Shown in pieces: positions 50,901-58,820 of a stretch of DNA of 64,000 nt (positions are counted from its first letter, which is position 1; each line of letters starts with the position of its first letter). A program made the position numbers and the translations under genes. The notes beneath the pieces were generated by a model. That model was not told where the DNA came from. It was given only the letters and a program-made list of their open reading frames with translations, and did not search any database. The stretch is from Parus major (Eukaryota; Chordata; Aves; Passeriformes; Paridae): contig NC_031769.1 of NCBI RefSeq assembly GCF_001522545.3, positions 2,959,120 to 3,023,119 of the forward strand. Direction: 5' to 3'.

Positions 50901-52647
50901 GAAACAAAGGAACATGGACTGGGAATCTCTTCCCCATCCCTGTCTTCATGGCAATGTGCTCTTTCCACCTCCAGATGCCCAGGGTGGCCTCAGTTGGTGA
51001 ATTCAGAGTTTCTCACATTCTATTAATGTCTATTAATTATTCCAATCCTGGTTTACAACCTTAATTTTAAGCAAATATTGGCTTAAATACCATAATTTTT
51101 TGGCTAATCTTATATAAGAACCAGCTCCTAAATGGTTTCACTGACACATTTAGGCTTTAAAGCCATACTGGGAATGAAGAGTTGTGGCAGAAAAGGAAGA
51201 ATCTCCTGAAACTCTTTTACCTACAAAGCTGCCTGAGGTGGGACAGCCCCTGTGGGGCTCTTTTGAAGCACCATTATTCTTCCCATCATTCTTCCCAAAG
51301 CTCAGTGGCTTTCCTAAATAAATTAGGGATGGCTGCTGCTGTATTTCTTCCCCCCAGCACAAAGAAACAGGCTCTAATTATCAAATGATCACACTTTTTT
51401 GGAGTTTCAGTTGTACCTGGACCAAAACTGATGGAAATTTCCAAGTTTTGGGTTTGCTTTTTGCTATTAAATTGCACTGCTTTGCATTCTTACAGAAGTT
51501 TAGTCTCTCATAACCTTATTTTTAACCTTATTAAGAGAATCTGTTTGCCATCCATGCAGCAGAATATCTCTCTTTAATCACACCATTCATTTAAGAATAT
51601 TGCATTACTCAGCAAATTTTGTTAAATTACTCTTGTACATTCATCCCTAGTTTTCTATGGAAAAAAAAGCACTGAATCATGGTGCTGACTTCCTTTAGCA
51701 CCATTTAGTAATTAATGTTAAACAGGTAGATGTAATTTATAGCAGCACACTTCTTAGATTACAAAGATTAATAGAGGAGGAATAAATTTTCATAATATTG
51801 TTAAAATTAACAGAGCAGAAAATGTCATAACAATTAGAACTAATTAGAGAATAATACAAAAATTGCAGGGAAAAAAAAAGAAATCTTAGAGCTTCCTTTT
51901 TAACAGAGATAAATAAAAAGAGAGACAAAAATTTCCATGGTTCTGTTTCTTACCTAGGAGAGACTGAGCTGTGCTTTCCAGCAGGTCATAATCACCTAGA
52001 AAAGTGGAAATTGGGTATGAAATTATTTTGATTGTGTTTTCTATTAGAGCCCAAACTGATCTCTGTGGAAATCAGTGAATGGAGTGCAATTGATTTTTAT
52101 TTGTTTAGATCAGGCCCAAAGGCAATAAATACTTGGTGCTGTCTTCTCAGGAAGTAAACACAGCTTTACTTGAGAGTTTAAATCGAAGCTGAACCTCTAA
52201 ATTTAGAACTAAAAACACATGCAATAAACAGGGGCAAAGTCTATTGTAAAAATATAGAAGTCAAATATTATTTCTATAGGAATTTACATTTATAATCCTC
52301 AGGTATTTAAATATGACCAGTTTTCAGAGAATTAATGACAATTTATTTCCACCCATCAATGACAGTGAGCAGTAACTAATTGGTTTAAATAAGGTAGTTT
52401 AATTTTGTGCCTTTAGGTAAAATCACATCAGTTTATAGAAACTCATGAGATTTTTCACTTCACTTTTTGTGCAAGTATTACAGTTAAGCACAGGAATCAC
52501 TGTCATTATGACTGATCCACAGACAGCTTGTTAATAATCTGAAATCAACCTGTACACACAATTTTTGGGAACAGAAATACTGAGGATGTAGGCAGCACAA
52601 CTGGTTCTTACCTGCATGGGTTTGCCCCAGATTATCCACTTCCCAAC
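12081..52647 (-). CDS. ADCYAP1R1: PACAP type I receptor (PAC1), spliced gene, 3' part
   Basis: Class B GPCR for PACAP (and, more weakly, VIP), acting at the plasma membrane through Gs/adenylyl cyclase and Gq/phospholipase C. Thirteen minus-strand exons, each with AG acceptor and GT donor, join in frame: 1,235 nt giving 410 residues with the hop cassette or 382 without, then a TGA. The product holds the end of the extracellular hormone-binding domain ([20 protein letters not shown]), seven transmembrane helices and the cytoplasmic tail. Diagnostic strings match PAC1 rather than VPAC1, VPAC2 or [53 protein letters not shown] and the C-terminus ending NLAT. Human PAC1 is 468 residues (from memory), so roughly the first 85-90 residues are missing. 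Their exons (signal peptide, first cysteines, CW motif) were not seen up to 64000 and are inferred to be further upstream. Identity is near certain; expression of each cassette is not shown by DNA alone. Confidence 0.97.
14396..14582 (-). mobile_element. CR1 LINE 3' end, minus orientation
   Basis: Reverse complement of the CR1 3' region: begins GGAACGGTTTGGGTTGGAAG, then the CCTGCCCTGGCAGGGG and CTTGGACACTTCCAGGGATC blocks. It is the only CR1 I see in the same orientation as the gene. Confidence 0.9.
14879..14907 (+). repeat. Poly-T tract
   Basis: About 29 T in a row; on the transcript strand it is poly-A. Confidence 0.95.
15050..15091 (-). CDS. ADCYAP1R1: ADCYAP1R1 exon 17, TM7 (42 nt)
   Basis: Short exon (TTTCCCTAG acceptor, GTAAGA donor) encoding [14 protein letters not shown], the second half of TM7 with the class B motif ([16 protein letters not shown]). 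Phase 0 at both ends. It lies only 229 nt after exon 16. Skipping it would keep frame but delete half of TM7; loss of the equivalent TM7 exon is a known kind of variant in this receptor family. Confidence 0.97.
15321..15450 (-). CDS. ADCYAP1R1: ADCYAP1R1 exon 16, TM6, ECL3 and start of TM7
   Basis: 130-nt exon (TGTGACAG acceptor, CAG|GTGATT donor). Encodes [20 protein letters not shown] then [20 protein letters not shown] and [17 protein letters not shown] is the cytoplasmic end of TM6 that opens on activation; [16 protein letters not shown] is ECL3. Its first base completes the split Leu codon of exon 13 or of the hop exon. Essentially identical to mammalian PAC1. Confidence 0.98.
15870..15892 (+). 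repeat. (GT)n microsatellite
   Basis: About eleven GT units. Confidence 0.95.
19885..19945 (+). mobile_element. CR1 3' tail fragment
   Basis: Short piece resembling the CR1 terminus: GACTTTGGAGCTCTTTTCCA followed by ACCTTAATGATTCCATT. Confidence 0.6.
20030..20120 (+). mobile_element. CR1 3' tail fragment
   Basis: Clear CR1 terminus: TTGATGATCCTGGAGGTC then TTTTCCAACTCAGTGATTC and TATGATTCTG. Confidence 0.75.
20492..20582 (-). promoter_or_regulatory. Paired GCATG motifs downstream of hop donor
   Basis: On the transcript strand GCATG occurs about 43 nt after the hop exon (20578-20582) and TGCATG about 128 nt after it (20492-20497). (U)GCAUG is the Rbfox-family binding site, and downstream sites usually promote inclusion of neuronal cassette exons. 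The motif is seen; its function is inferred. Confidence 0.4.
20625..20708 (-). CDS. ADCYAP1R1: ADCYAP1R1 hop cassette exon (alternative, ICL3)
   Basis: 84-nt exon encoding 28 residues, [28 protein letters not shown], which matches the mammalian hop1 insert except for a few substitutions. Donor is GTAAGT. The acceptor is TTTAGCAG: use of the first AG gives hop1 (28 residues, starting Phe-Ser-Cys), use of the second AG gives hop2 (27 residues, without the Ser, exon start 20705). Phase 2 in and out, so inclusion or skipping keeps frame. In mammals hop changes phospholipase C coupling and receptor trafficking. Preservation of both length and double acceptor argues that it is functional here. Confidence 0.95.
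23530..23562 (-). CDS. Candidate in-frame cassette (micro)exon in ICL3 intron
   Basis: 33 nt on the gene's strand between a very strong acceptor (TTTAAC branch-like element, about 45 nt of nearly pure pyrimidine, CCTCCCAG) and a GCG|GTGAGA donor. Placed after the TT of exon 13 it reads [12 protein letters not shown] and then joins either hop (R-S-C-V) or exon 16 (R-R-L-A-R) without stop or frame change. A second AG 21 nt further upstream would give a 54-nt version, also in frame. It lies where mammals have the hip cassette (84 nt), but I cannot match it to hip. The splice grammar is seen in the sequence; use is inference. Confidence 0.35.
30520..30803 (+). mobile_element. CR1 LINE 3' end
   Basis: Contains GAGAAGCTGTGGCTGCCCCT, GAAGGTGTCCCTGCCCATGG and CCTTCCAACCCAAACCATT, the standard CR1 3' blocks in plus orientation. 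Confidence 0.93.
34246..34337 (-). CDS. ADCYAP1R1: ADCYAP1R1 exon 13, TM5 to ICL3
   Basis: 92-nt exon (CCCCCAG acceptor, GTAAGT donor) encoding [20 protein letters not shown] then [10 protein letters not shown] plus two bases (TT). It finishes TM5 and enters the third intracellular loop. The split codon TT|N is where PAC1 cassettes enter: TT|G gives Leu-Arg with exon 16 (null form), TT|C gives Phe with the hop exon. This is the branch point of the receptor's alternative splicing. Confidence 0.97.
34338..36206 (-). other. ADCYAP1R1: Intron 12
   Basis: 1.9-kb intron with a degraded CR1 tail at 35528-35606; otherwise single-copy DNA with nothing recognised. Confidence 0.85.
35528..35606 (+). 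mobile_element. CR1 3' tail fragment
   Basis: GAGGTTGGACTAAATGACTT followed by CCAGGGACCTTTTCCAATTT and CCATCCTGTG, a decayed CR1 terminus. Confidence 0.65.
36207..36276 (-). CDS. ADCYAP1R1: ADCYAP1R1 exon 12, ECL2 and TM5
   Basis: 70-nt exon (CCAACTGCAG acceptor, GTGAGT donor) encoding [20 protein letters not shown] then GSIM. CWDMN carries the ECL2 disulfide cysteine; [14 protein letters not shown] is the start of TM5, a conserved hormone-contacting stretch in class B receptors. It ends in phase 0. The next exon begins with Ile, giving SIM|INFVLF where human has SIMVNFVLF. Confidence 0.97.
36277..41176 (-). other. ADCYAP1R1: Intron 11
   Basis: 4.9-kb intron. Its first 600 bases after exon 11 are a cluster of CR1 3' ends (40500-41097). 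The rest is single-copy with AT-rich stretches and a TTAACTTAACAG/TTAATTAACTTAAC internal repeat at about 38303-38345. No exon seen. Confidence 0.8.
40500..41097 (+). mobile_element. Tandem cluster of CR1 3' ends
   Basis: Three CR1-like modules in a row, all in plus orientation. The first (about 40525-40682) has CCTCAAGCTGTGCCACAGGA and GCTGCCCGGGGAGG. The second (about 40735-40982) repeats CCTCAAGCTGTGCCAAGGGA and ends TTGGACTCGATGATCTTGG with CCCAACCCAGTCATTCTGTG. The third (about 40983-41097) repeats GGATGTGGCACTCAGTGC and TTGGACTCGGTGACCTTGG. Confidence 0.85.
41177..41237 (-). CDS. ADCYAP1R1: ADCYAP1R1 exon 11, TM4
   Basis: 61-nt exon, acceptor CCTCTGCAG, donor GTAGGT, reading [21 protein letters not shown]. 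This is transmembrane helix 4 and the start of ECL2. Phase 1 in, phase 2 out, so both neighbours join exactly. Mammals have TPTVC and LRLYFDD; here V to I and Y to H are seen. The exon sits only about 80 nt from a tandem CR1 cluster that fills the start of the following intron. Confidence 0.95.
42565..42718 (+). mobile_element. CR1 LINE 3' end
   Basis: GAAGTGTCCAAGGTTGGGCT, TTGGAGCAACCGGGGATGG and TCTCTTCCAATCCAAACCAT in plus orientation; the terminus is ATATGATTCCATA. Confidence 0.88.
42693..42810 (+). repeat. 59-bp tandem duplication, two copies
   Basis: 42693-42751 and 42752-42810 are nearly identical; differences are T/C in GATTCC versus GACTCC and G/A in TTTAGTTT versus TTTAATTT. The unit joins the last 26 bases or so of the CR1 with about 33 bases of flank. 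Confidence 0.95.
43545..44041 (+). mobile_element. CR1 LINE 3' end, about 500 bp
   Basis: Starts in the CATGGAGCTGATGAAATGAA region and runs through GAGCCCCTCTGCTCCAGAGC, GAGAAGCTGTGGCTGCCCCT and AACCCAAACCATTCTGGAAT. It reaches further 5' than most other copies and is well preserved. Confidence 0.93.
45300..45460. repeat. AT-rich TAATA-type repeat
   Basis: Interspersed TAATA and TAATAATAG units with almost no GC over about 160 bases. Confidence 0.85.
45600..46160 (+). mobile_element. Possible solo LTR of an avian endogenous retrovirus
   Basis: A segment unlike its AT-rich surroundings: a perfect 10-bp inverted repeat with 6-base loop at 45611-45636, a CTTCTT-rich pyrimidine block near 45780-45810, GGGTCATTGGGTCATT, and then moderately GC-rich sequence. 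The style resembles avian ERV LTRs, but I cannot place TG/CA ends or a target duplication. It could also be a non-autonomous DNA element or plain intron. Confidence 0.3.
46343..46496 (-). CDS. ADCYAP1R1: ADCYAP1R1 exon 10, TM3, ICL2 and start of TM4
   Basis: 154-nt exon (CTCTGCAG acceptor, GTACGT donor). Encodes [20 protein letters not shown], then [20 protein letters not shown], then [12 protein letters not shown]. The first cysteine (ECK) is the TM3 partner of the ECL2 disulfide. NYFWxxxEGLYL is the class B core motif in TM3. [11 protein letters not shown] is the second intracellular loop, which contacts the G protein. The exon ends in phase 1 within the Gly of IIGWG. Confidence 0.98.
46497..48606 (-). 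other. ADCYAP1R1: Intron 9
   Basis: 2.1-kb intron with one CR1 (47118-47484). The remainder is single-copy with no recognised element. Confidence 0.85.
47118..47484 (+). mobile_element. CR1 LINE 3' end
   Basis: Reads TTTAGGCTTGAGAAAAGGGG, CTACAACTCCCTGGCAGGAG, CAAGAGGAAATTGGC and CCTAAATGACTCTGTGAC, an older CR1 subtype different from the GCTGCCCCTGGATCC type. Confidence 0.88.
48607..48739 (-). CDS. ADCYAP1R1: ADCYAP1R1 exon 9, ICL1, TM2 and ECL1
   Basis: 133-nt exon (CTCCAG acceptor, GTGAGT donor). Starts [18 protein letters not shown] (first intracellular loop with the class B [15 protein letters not shown] signature), continues [11 protein letters not shown] (TM2) and ends [16 protein letters not shown] (first extracellular loop into TM3). 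As I recall the human protein, the loop reads KDWILYAEQDSNHC, so the bird has Gly where mammals have Trp and Gly for Ser four residues before the cysteine region. Phase 0 at its 3' end. Confidence 0.97.
48740..49196 (-). other. ADCYAP1R1: Intron 8
   Basis: 457-nt intron; nothing recognised in it apart from normal splice signals. Confidence 0.9.
49197..49294 (-). CDS. ADCYAP1R1: ADCYAP1R1 exon 8, TM1
   Basis: 98-nt exon, acceptor TCCCAAG and donor AG|GTGAGT. Encodes [20 protein letters not shown] then [12 protein letters not shown], which is transmembrane helix 1 with the conserved [12 protein letters not shown] polar face of class B receptors. It ends with two bases of an Arg codon completed by exon 9 (R|KLHC). 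Nearly identical to mammalian PAC1. Confidence 0.97.
49295..50149 (-). other. ADCYAP1R1: Intron 7
   Basis: 855-nt intron. The part from about 49440 to 49860 is compositionally different and might be an old LTR remnant, but no boundaries could be found. Confidence 0.8.
50150..50253 (-). CDS. ADCYAP1R1: ADCYAP1R1 exon 7, end of hormone-binding domain
   Basis: 104-nt exon (GGCACAG acceptor, GTGGGA donor) encoding [20 protein letters not shown] followed by [15 protein letters not shown]. The [10 protein letters not shown] motif and the following DACGF carry the last two conserved cysteines of the class B extracellular domain and an N-glycosylation sequon (NCT). ENETES adds a second possible sequon (NET) just before TM1; the corresponding mammalian stretch as I recall it (EYESETGDQ) lacks one. 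It joins exon 8 at Q|DYYYLSV in phase 0. Confidence 0.96.
50254..51953 (-). other. ADCYAP1R1: Intron 6
   Basis: 1.7-kb AT-rich intron with no recognised repeat or exon. Confidence 0.85.
51954..51995 (-). CDS. ADCYAP1R1: ADCYAP1R1 exon 6 (alternative extracellular cassette)
   Basis: 42-nt exon with TTTTCTAG acceptor and GTAAGA donor, phase 1 in and phase 1 out, reading [15 protein letters not shown]. Length and phase equal those of the mammalian exon 6 that encodes the acidic loop ending near LDLSDMG; the residues themselves are divergent (acidic D, D, E kept). Together with exon 5 it forms the removable insert of the extracellular domain (26 residues here versus 21 in mammals). It has no cysteine, so skipping would leave the disulfide core intact. 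Confidence 0.85.
   Translation of the reverse strand: MIMTCWKAQLSLS
51996..52611 (-). other. ADCYAP1R1: Intron 5
   Basis: 616-nt AT-rich intron between the two extracellular cassette exons. Nothing recognised in it. Confidence 0.85.
52612..52647 (-). CDS. ADCYAP1R1: ADCYAP1R1 exon 5 (alternative extracellular cassette)
   Basis: 36-nt exon between TTTCAG acceptor and GTAAGA donor, phase 1 at both ends. Reads (x)GT then [11 protein letters not shown] plus one base. It aligns with the mammalian segment VWETETIG, which I recall as a 21-nt exon, so the bird exon is 15 nt longer. The segment lies in the extracellular domain between the CP..F region and the NCTEDGW motif. Mammalian exons 5 and 6 are skipped in PAC1 variants with altered ligand preference, and this exon can be skipped without changing frame. 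The homology is short, but position, phase, WE start and splice sites support it. Confidence 0.8.
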
Positions 52648-53814
52648 CTGAAATTAGAAGAATGAAAATAATTAATTCATAATGTTGATAGGTTGCAATT
52701 TAATTTTGATAAAAGTTTGACTCCTATAAAAGGAACGGATGTAGCAGAGCCCAGAGAAGAGCTGCAAGTTTAAATCTTTATTTCTGTATTAGTCCTGTGT
52801 TTTTATGAGTGGAAAAAGGTTTTCAGAAGATGTTTGAGATGGTTAAATATCTGGTTATTATGATGCTTCGTCAGGGTCTAGGAAGAATAAGAAAATGGAT
52901 GTAGGAGCTTTTTTGTGGCTTTTTAAAAAATTATTTTAGGGGAATGTTTTGAAGTAAGAAAGACTCACACATTTCCAAAACACTGCACCCAAACCCATGC
53001 TGCTTAACATCCTAAAAACACAACTACCACAATGTGATAAAACTTCGTGTTTACATCAGAAATCTCCCTTTCCCTTTCTTTCATTCTTCCAAAATAACTG
53101 CCTAGAGTGATGCCAAATCCATCCTCCCAACCCCCTGTGCTCGGTTTTTAATCCAAACTGGGCTGAAATTCGACTTTGCTGAATCCTGGGTGGGTTCTGG
53201 GGATGCAGGAGGAGCTGCCTGGAGCCAGGGAGTGGAGCTGCTGCACCGTGCACAGGGAAGCCTCGGGGAGCCCTGAAACCAGGGAAAAATCCTTCCCAGC
53301 ACTTCCCTGGGGGATAAATGTCCTCATCAGTTTAGCTCTGCATCCTCTGGAGCGGCCACAGGGCTTCAGGTTGTTCCCCTTTTAACCCTGGTGGTCAAAT
53401 GTTAATTAGGGAATTGGAAAAATCTTCATCAAATTGTATGAGAAGGGTTTTATTAAAAGTAAAATCCAAACAAAGACTGATTTTGATCCTATGGGAAAGG
53501 AGAAAGCATCCAAAGAAATAAAATAATAACAGGAGGCTTTTCAGCACAGCCTAAAATGATTTTTTTTTTTTTAATTTTACAATTCACATAATAATTTTAA
53601 ATTCCTTGATCTCTGTGTCTCCTCTAAAGGATAAAAGATATGCTTTTATACCTTTCAAGACAGAAAAAAGTGGTTTTAATGCGAAAATGATGGTGGGAGT
53701 ATAGAAAACTCATCTGAAGCATCAGGCAGGTATTGTGACTTTGTCTGGATTATTAAACATCAATCCTACACATCCATCCCACTGGGGACTTTGGTTGATA
53801 CTGGAAGCCACAGG

Positions 53815-54092
53815 TGAGAACACCCATGGTCTCCATCCCTCTCTGCCCAACTCCAGCTGCCTCCAGGATTCCACAGGAAGAATTTAGCCTGGATTTTGGG
53901 GAAAGGTTCTTCCCCCAGAGGGTGCTGGCACTGCTCCCCAGGGAACAGTGACATTCCCAAGGCTTCCAGAGCTCCAGGAAGGACTGGACACCGCTCCCAG
54001 GGCTGCACAGGCTGGGATTTTGTGCAGGGGCAGGAGCTGGATGATCTCATGGATGGCTGATTCCAGCTCAGGCTATTCTGTGACTCTAATTC
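53815..54092 (+). mobile_element. CR1 LINE 3' end, divergent subtype
   Basis: GGTTCTTCCCCCAGAGGGTG, CTGCTCCCCAGGGAACAGTG, GGGCAGGAGCTGGATGATCT and CAGCTCAGGCTATTCTGTGA. This is a CR1 subtype different from its neighbours. Confidence 0.8.
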
Positions 54093-55587
54093 CCGGTGTT
54101 TGCAGGTGTTGGAGAGGTCTCTAAACTCTGCAGAGCAGTTCCCAGTGCTCTGAGCAAACATTTTCCAGCCAAGGTGGTTCAGGTGCTGTACAGGGCTGAA
54201 GCAGCAGATGCTGCTGCAGCGCTGCCGTGCTCCACATCCCTGGCAGAATATCAGGGATGGCTCTGTAGAATAGTTTGGAGAGACCTTTTCTCCTCCTAAA
54301 TCCACCAAACCCCAGGTTTTTTAGCAGCCATGTAGCTCAGTTTTAGGAATTTGCTGCTAAAATCAGGACGTGTCGGTAAAATCTGAATTCAGAGCACAGA
54401 TGTCAGGTTGTGGCAGGGGAATTTTTATCTGTGGGTTTATCAGAGCATCAAAGAGCAAACCACAACTCCTTTATCACTTCTTTCATGATGCTTTTCACAG
54501 CATCTGCCACTGAAAACAGCAGCTCTGACAGAATTTGTCCCCTAAGTGAGGTCACCTAACGCAGCAGCCTGTGCCTCACAACGATCCACACAAGCAAGGT
54601 AGAAAAAGCTGCAAGAAAAACTCCCAAAAACCTCTTTGACTCATAAAAATCCAGTTTTAGTTTATCATTTGTAGAGTAATTTGACCTTAAAACTGTGCAG
54701 AATTCTTTCTGGAGAACGACCAGGCCTGTATGAGGTAGATTGATGCCTGATGTTCTTGGCACCCTGCATTTTACAGTGATGGCTTAGAAAAAGACATTTC
54801 TCTTCAATGTACATGTTTTGAATTCACCTATTTTTTCTCCACAATTTAAATAGCATGAAATAAAAACTATGATTATTTCATTCTAAATATAAATAGCAGT
54901 CTCATTGATGTCAAATTATTAGAGTTGAGTTAATTTTTAATTTCATGACATCTGTAATAACAGTTAAAACACATTAATGCAGTTTTTTGGAAATAAATAG
55001 GCTTGTTATAGAAATATTTTTGTATATATACTGAAATTATGACTACATTTCCCTGTGTTTGGACATTATGAAGGGATTCACTTTCCTAACAACATTAATT
55101 TTCTGATCTGTAGGAGCAAACAAGCCTTTTATTAACATATATTTCTATATCTGAGTCCTAATTAATGTACTGAAGAAAGTTCCAGAACAATATTTGTCTG
55201 TACAGGCTTTTAGGCTTGATTCATCAACTCAATTTTCACTAATAGGTTAAGATACCAGGAAGTTAATTAGATTTACATTGAACATCATGCCCTGAGTTAG
55301 AAGAAAAAGTTAAAGTTCATCTACTGAGTGTTGGGATAAAATGAACACATATACAATTATATTTGTGGGTGTATGGCTATATTTTTTGTATTTCTATGCA
55401 ATTATTTAAATATATGTATTTATATAAATAAAATATATCTATACATATACATATTTATACACAGGATGTATTTATATATTTATATATTTTATCTGCATAT
55501 AAACAGGTTTGTAATATATCTATAAACAGATCTATATCTATATAAAAATTTATTTACAAATAAGATATTATTATTATTGATAATAAT

Positions 55588-55589
55588 AA

Positions 55590-55624
<35 letters not shown>

Positions 55625-55626
55625 AA
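55588..55626. repeat. (AT)n microsatellite
   Basis: Long alternating AT run within a 280-base AT-rich region. Confidence 0.92.
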
Positions 55627-56249
55627 AGGACATGAAGGAACATACAGCCACCATATATCTTTGAATTCCTGCAGGCTGCTGCTGCCCTGCCCTCACACAG
55701 AGCCAGTTTCTGTATTTTTCCTTGACAGAAATCCATGGAATTGGTGCTGTTTCCTCACATGGCTGAGAATGAGATGGAATTCCAATGGATGATTTTTGTG
55801 CACAACACTTAACATGTTTACATACAATGGGACAAGACCTGACTTTGCCTTTAAAAGGTTGTAAGGAATGCCAGACACAGCAGAGTCACTCTCACTTTTC
55901 ACAATATCACCTCAAAAACATGTTTTTTCTGGGTTATATTTTCACCTGAGTGCCTTTAAGACTCTGGAGAGGTCTCAGTAAATTCACTCTGCTCTCGGTG
56001 ATGGAGTGGGCAGGACTACAGGACCCCTCACAGCGTGGGATTTCCCACAAGACTTCTTGTTTTCTTTAGGGCACAAACAATGAGAAATTGGAGTGTTTGA
56101 GTTCACTGATGAAGAAGAGAAAGCCCATTGATATGATTATACAGTGGCCTAACGAAATTAATTGCTTTCTCAGAAATGAAGAATAAATAAAGTATGATTT
56201 TCATCTGTGTTTTCACTGGGAACACATTTTTCAGGGGTTTGATTCAAGG

Positions 56250-56562
56250 GCTAAGCTTACAGGGGACTTTTGAGAAGAACATGTAGTGACAGGAGGAGGA
56301 GGAATGACTTTAAACTGAAAGTGGGAAGGTTTGGGTTGGGTATTAGGGAGAAATTCTTTATTCAGAGAGTGCTGAGGCCCTGGCACAGGGTGCTCAGAGC
56401 AGCTGTGGCTGCCCCTGGATCCCTGGAAATGTCCAAGGCCAGGCTGGACAGGGCTTGGAGCAACCTGGGACAGTGGAAGGTGTCCCTGCGCTGCAGAGGT
56501 GGCACTGGATGATCTTTAAGATCTTTTCCATCCCAAACCATTCTATAATTCTATTATTTTAT
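56250..56562 (+). mobile_element. CR1 LINE 3' end
   Basis: GCCCTGGCACAGGGTGCTCA, GCTGTGGCTGCCCCTGGATC, CTTGGAGCAACCTGGGACAG and CCCAAACCATTCTATAATTC in plus orientation. Confidence 0.94.
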
Positions 56563-57667
56563 GATAACAACATCTCAAATATCATGACTTTATGACTTAT
56601 TTGAATGACATCTGTGCTTCTCACATGTAGCTAAACCCAAACTATGGAAATATGGACACGACAGCAGATACCAAACAGCACCTTGGAGCATCATTTACTA
56701 AATCAATAATTGCTCTTATCAGTCAATAAACTCCTGAGGAAGCTGCTGTTATCCTGGACACAGGATGGTTTATCCAGTGTATTGACAGGCTGTGCTATTC
56801 GCTGTTTGACCAGACTTAAGTAAGTGTCACTCTTTGGGAAGAAAATCTACAATTAATGCTTTAATTGACATTGTTAATTAGATGTTATTTGCAGCACTGC
56901 TTAGAGATCCTAGAGAAGATCTATCAGAATGCTGAGTTACCAGTTCTAAAAACCAAGTACAGAAAACTCCTTATTTCTGTTTTCTGCAGGAAGAGGTAAA
57001 AGAGGGAGGAAAAAAATATCCAAGGACTTGCCAATGGCTCCCCATAGAGCTGGTGGCAGAGACCCAGACCTTTCCTGCCCTTTTCTTGCACATTTATCAG
57101 ACTTTCCTCTTTGATTTTTATTTACCGAGACTCAGAACTCATAATTCACCCCTCGCTATGCAACAACTGACGAGAAACTCGATGACAGCAATTGCTCCTG
57201 ATTTAAAGTGGACAGGGATGGGGAAGCTGAAGCCAAGAACCAGCCTGTTCACGATGAGCCTCAGAGCCTTTTAGATCTCCTTTGTGGTGCCAAATCTGTG
57301 CTGGCTGCTCTCCACCTGCCTGGCCTCCCGTGGATTTGTTTATCTGAACACAACTTGCATTTAACCCTTTTGTTCCAGCGTTTGTCCCTTATTAGTGGCG
57401 GGGCGGGAGGGGATGAAAGGCTTCCAAAGCTGTTCTGTCCTCGACTGGCTTGCCCACACTTCTCCCACAGCCCTGTTGTTCTCATCACAGTATTGTGGGT
57501 TGGAGGACTGCTGCACAAAGGTAATTCTCCAGAAGGTTTTGGATTTTGATGGTGTTAAGATCAACATGCAAAGCCTGCCCTGTTTTTATTTCACATTGTA
57601 GGGACATTTCTGTGTCCCTACAGAAAGTGCAGCCACTGGGGCAGGGGAAAACCACTCACAAGCCCTT

Positions 57668-58212
57668 TGTTATGAGTTCATATTGTGATATTGGCTTTTC
57701 ACAAGTATTAGGATGAATGTTATATGTTATATGCTTTTGCTATGTCTTTTTCTTTTTTTCTCCTGCAAGCAGCTACAAAAAGGTTTTAGGTGTCGGTCAA
57801 GAAGAATTTTGGATATTAGGGCAATGTCCTGTCTGTACAAAGCCAGATAACCTCCAGGGAACAGATGATGGGGCCCAGGCTGCTACCAACACTGACCCCC
57901 TGTAGAAAAAAAAACCCCAGCCCAAATAAAAAGATGATAAAGGAGAAATTAAGAACAAATGTGTGTGCTCTGAAAAGGCAGACCTGGGGAGTGGCTATGC
58001 AAACTAGCTCTTGGAAAAGTTTGAATGTGCATTAAAACCCTACAGCAAAATGGGATAAAAGGAGTGTTCCAAAGACACCAGGTGTGTTCTTGGCAGAGAG
58101 CCAAGCACTCAGCCATTTTAACTCTTTGCTTTATTATCTTTGTCTCCTAATTGTCTTTTTGTTTATATTAAACTTTGTAAAATTCAACAGGAGAGCGAAC
58201 CTCGTTTTCACA
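57668..58212 (+). mobile_element. Candidate solo LTR of an endogenous retrovirus
   Basis: A 545-bp segment beginning TGTTATGAG and ending TTTTCACA, so it has TG/CA ends. It has LTR-like signals in order: a TATA-like ATAAAA (58055-58060), an ATTAAA poly(A)-type signal (58167-58172), then a short GAGAGCGAACCTCG tail. CCTT flanks both sides (57664-57667 and 58213-58216), a possible 4-bp target duplication. No internal viral genes are present. Boundaries are tentative. Confidence 0.5.
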
Positions 58213-58644
58213 CCTTTGTTAATTGTTATCTTGTTGTCCAGCTATGTGGATAACGAGCTGGCTGGGCAGAAGTATCTTTTTTTTTTTTTCTGTCTTGATT
58301 TAAACAGCACTGATTAGAAGTTTTCCATTCCATTTCCAAATTTGAACTAAACCAGCGAGCTCTCGGCATCCAGCACGCTGAGCCTCCTCTGTGCCCTCCC
58401 CGCGCTGCCTGCTGCTCTCCTGCTCCATCAATCTGTTCAGCCGGCTGGCAGAGCCACAGTGAGGATCAGCAGGCTGCTTAGCAGCTTTCCTGCAGCTCTC
58501 TCTGAGCTCCCCACACTGGTTCTGCTTCCACACCCTGCCCGCTGCTTCCCTAGGAGGGACATCATCCCTCTGCCCGGTGCTGTGCCTGCACACACACCAT
58601 CCTGCTTTATCCAACCATGCCAGCTCCTTTGGTACACATCTTTG

Positions 58645-58820
58645 TGCTTTCCAGAGAAGCTGTGGCTGCCCCTGGATCCCTGCAAGTGTCCCAGGACAGG
58701 CTGGATGGGGCTTGGAGTGACCTGGGATGGTGGAAGGTGTCCCTGCCCATGGCAGGGCGTGGAACTGGGTGTTCTTTAAGGTCATTTGCAGCTGAAACTA
58801 CTCTGTGATTCCATAATTGA
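58645..58820 (+). mobile_element. CR1 LINE 3' end
   Basis: GAGAAGCTGTGGCTGCCCCT, GGAAGGTGTCCCTGCCCATG and TACTCTGTGATTCCATAA in plus orientation. Confidence 0.92.

Noticed and set aside
53730..53765. FNNPD-like minus-strand match to the end of the class B extracellular exon 4
   Set aside because: The upstream translation lacks the CW and CP..F residues, and the only donor would be a poor GTCACA.
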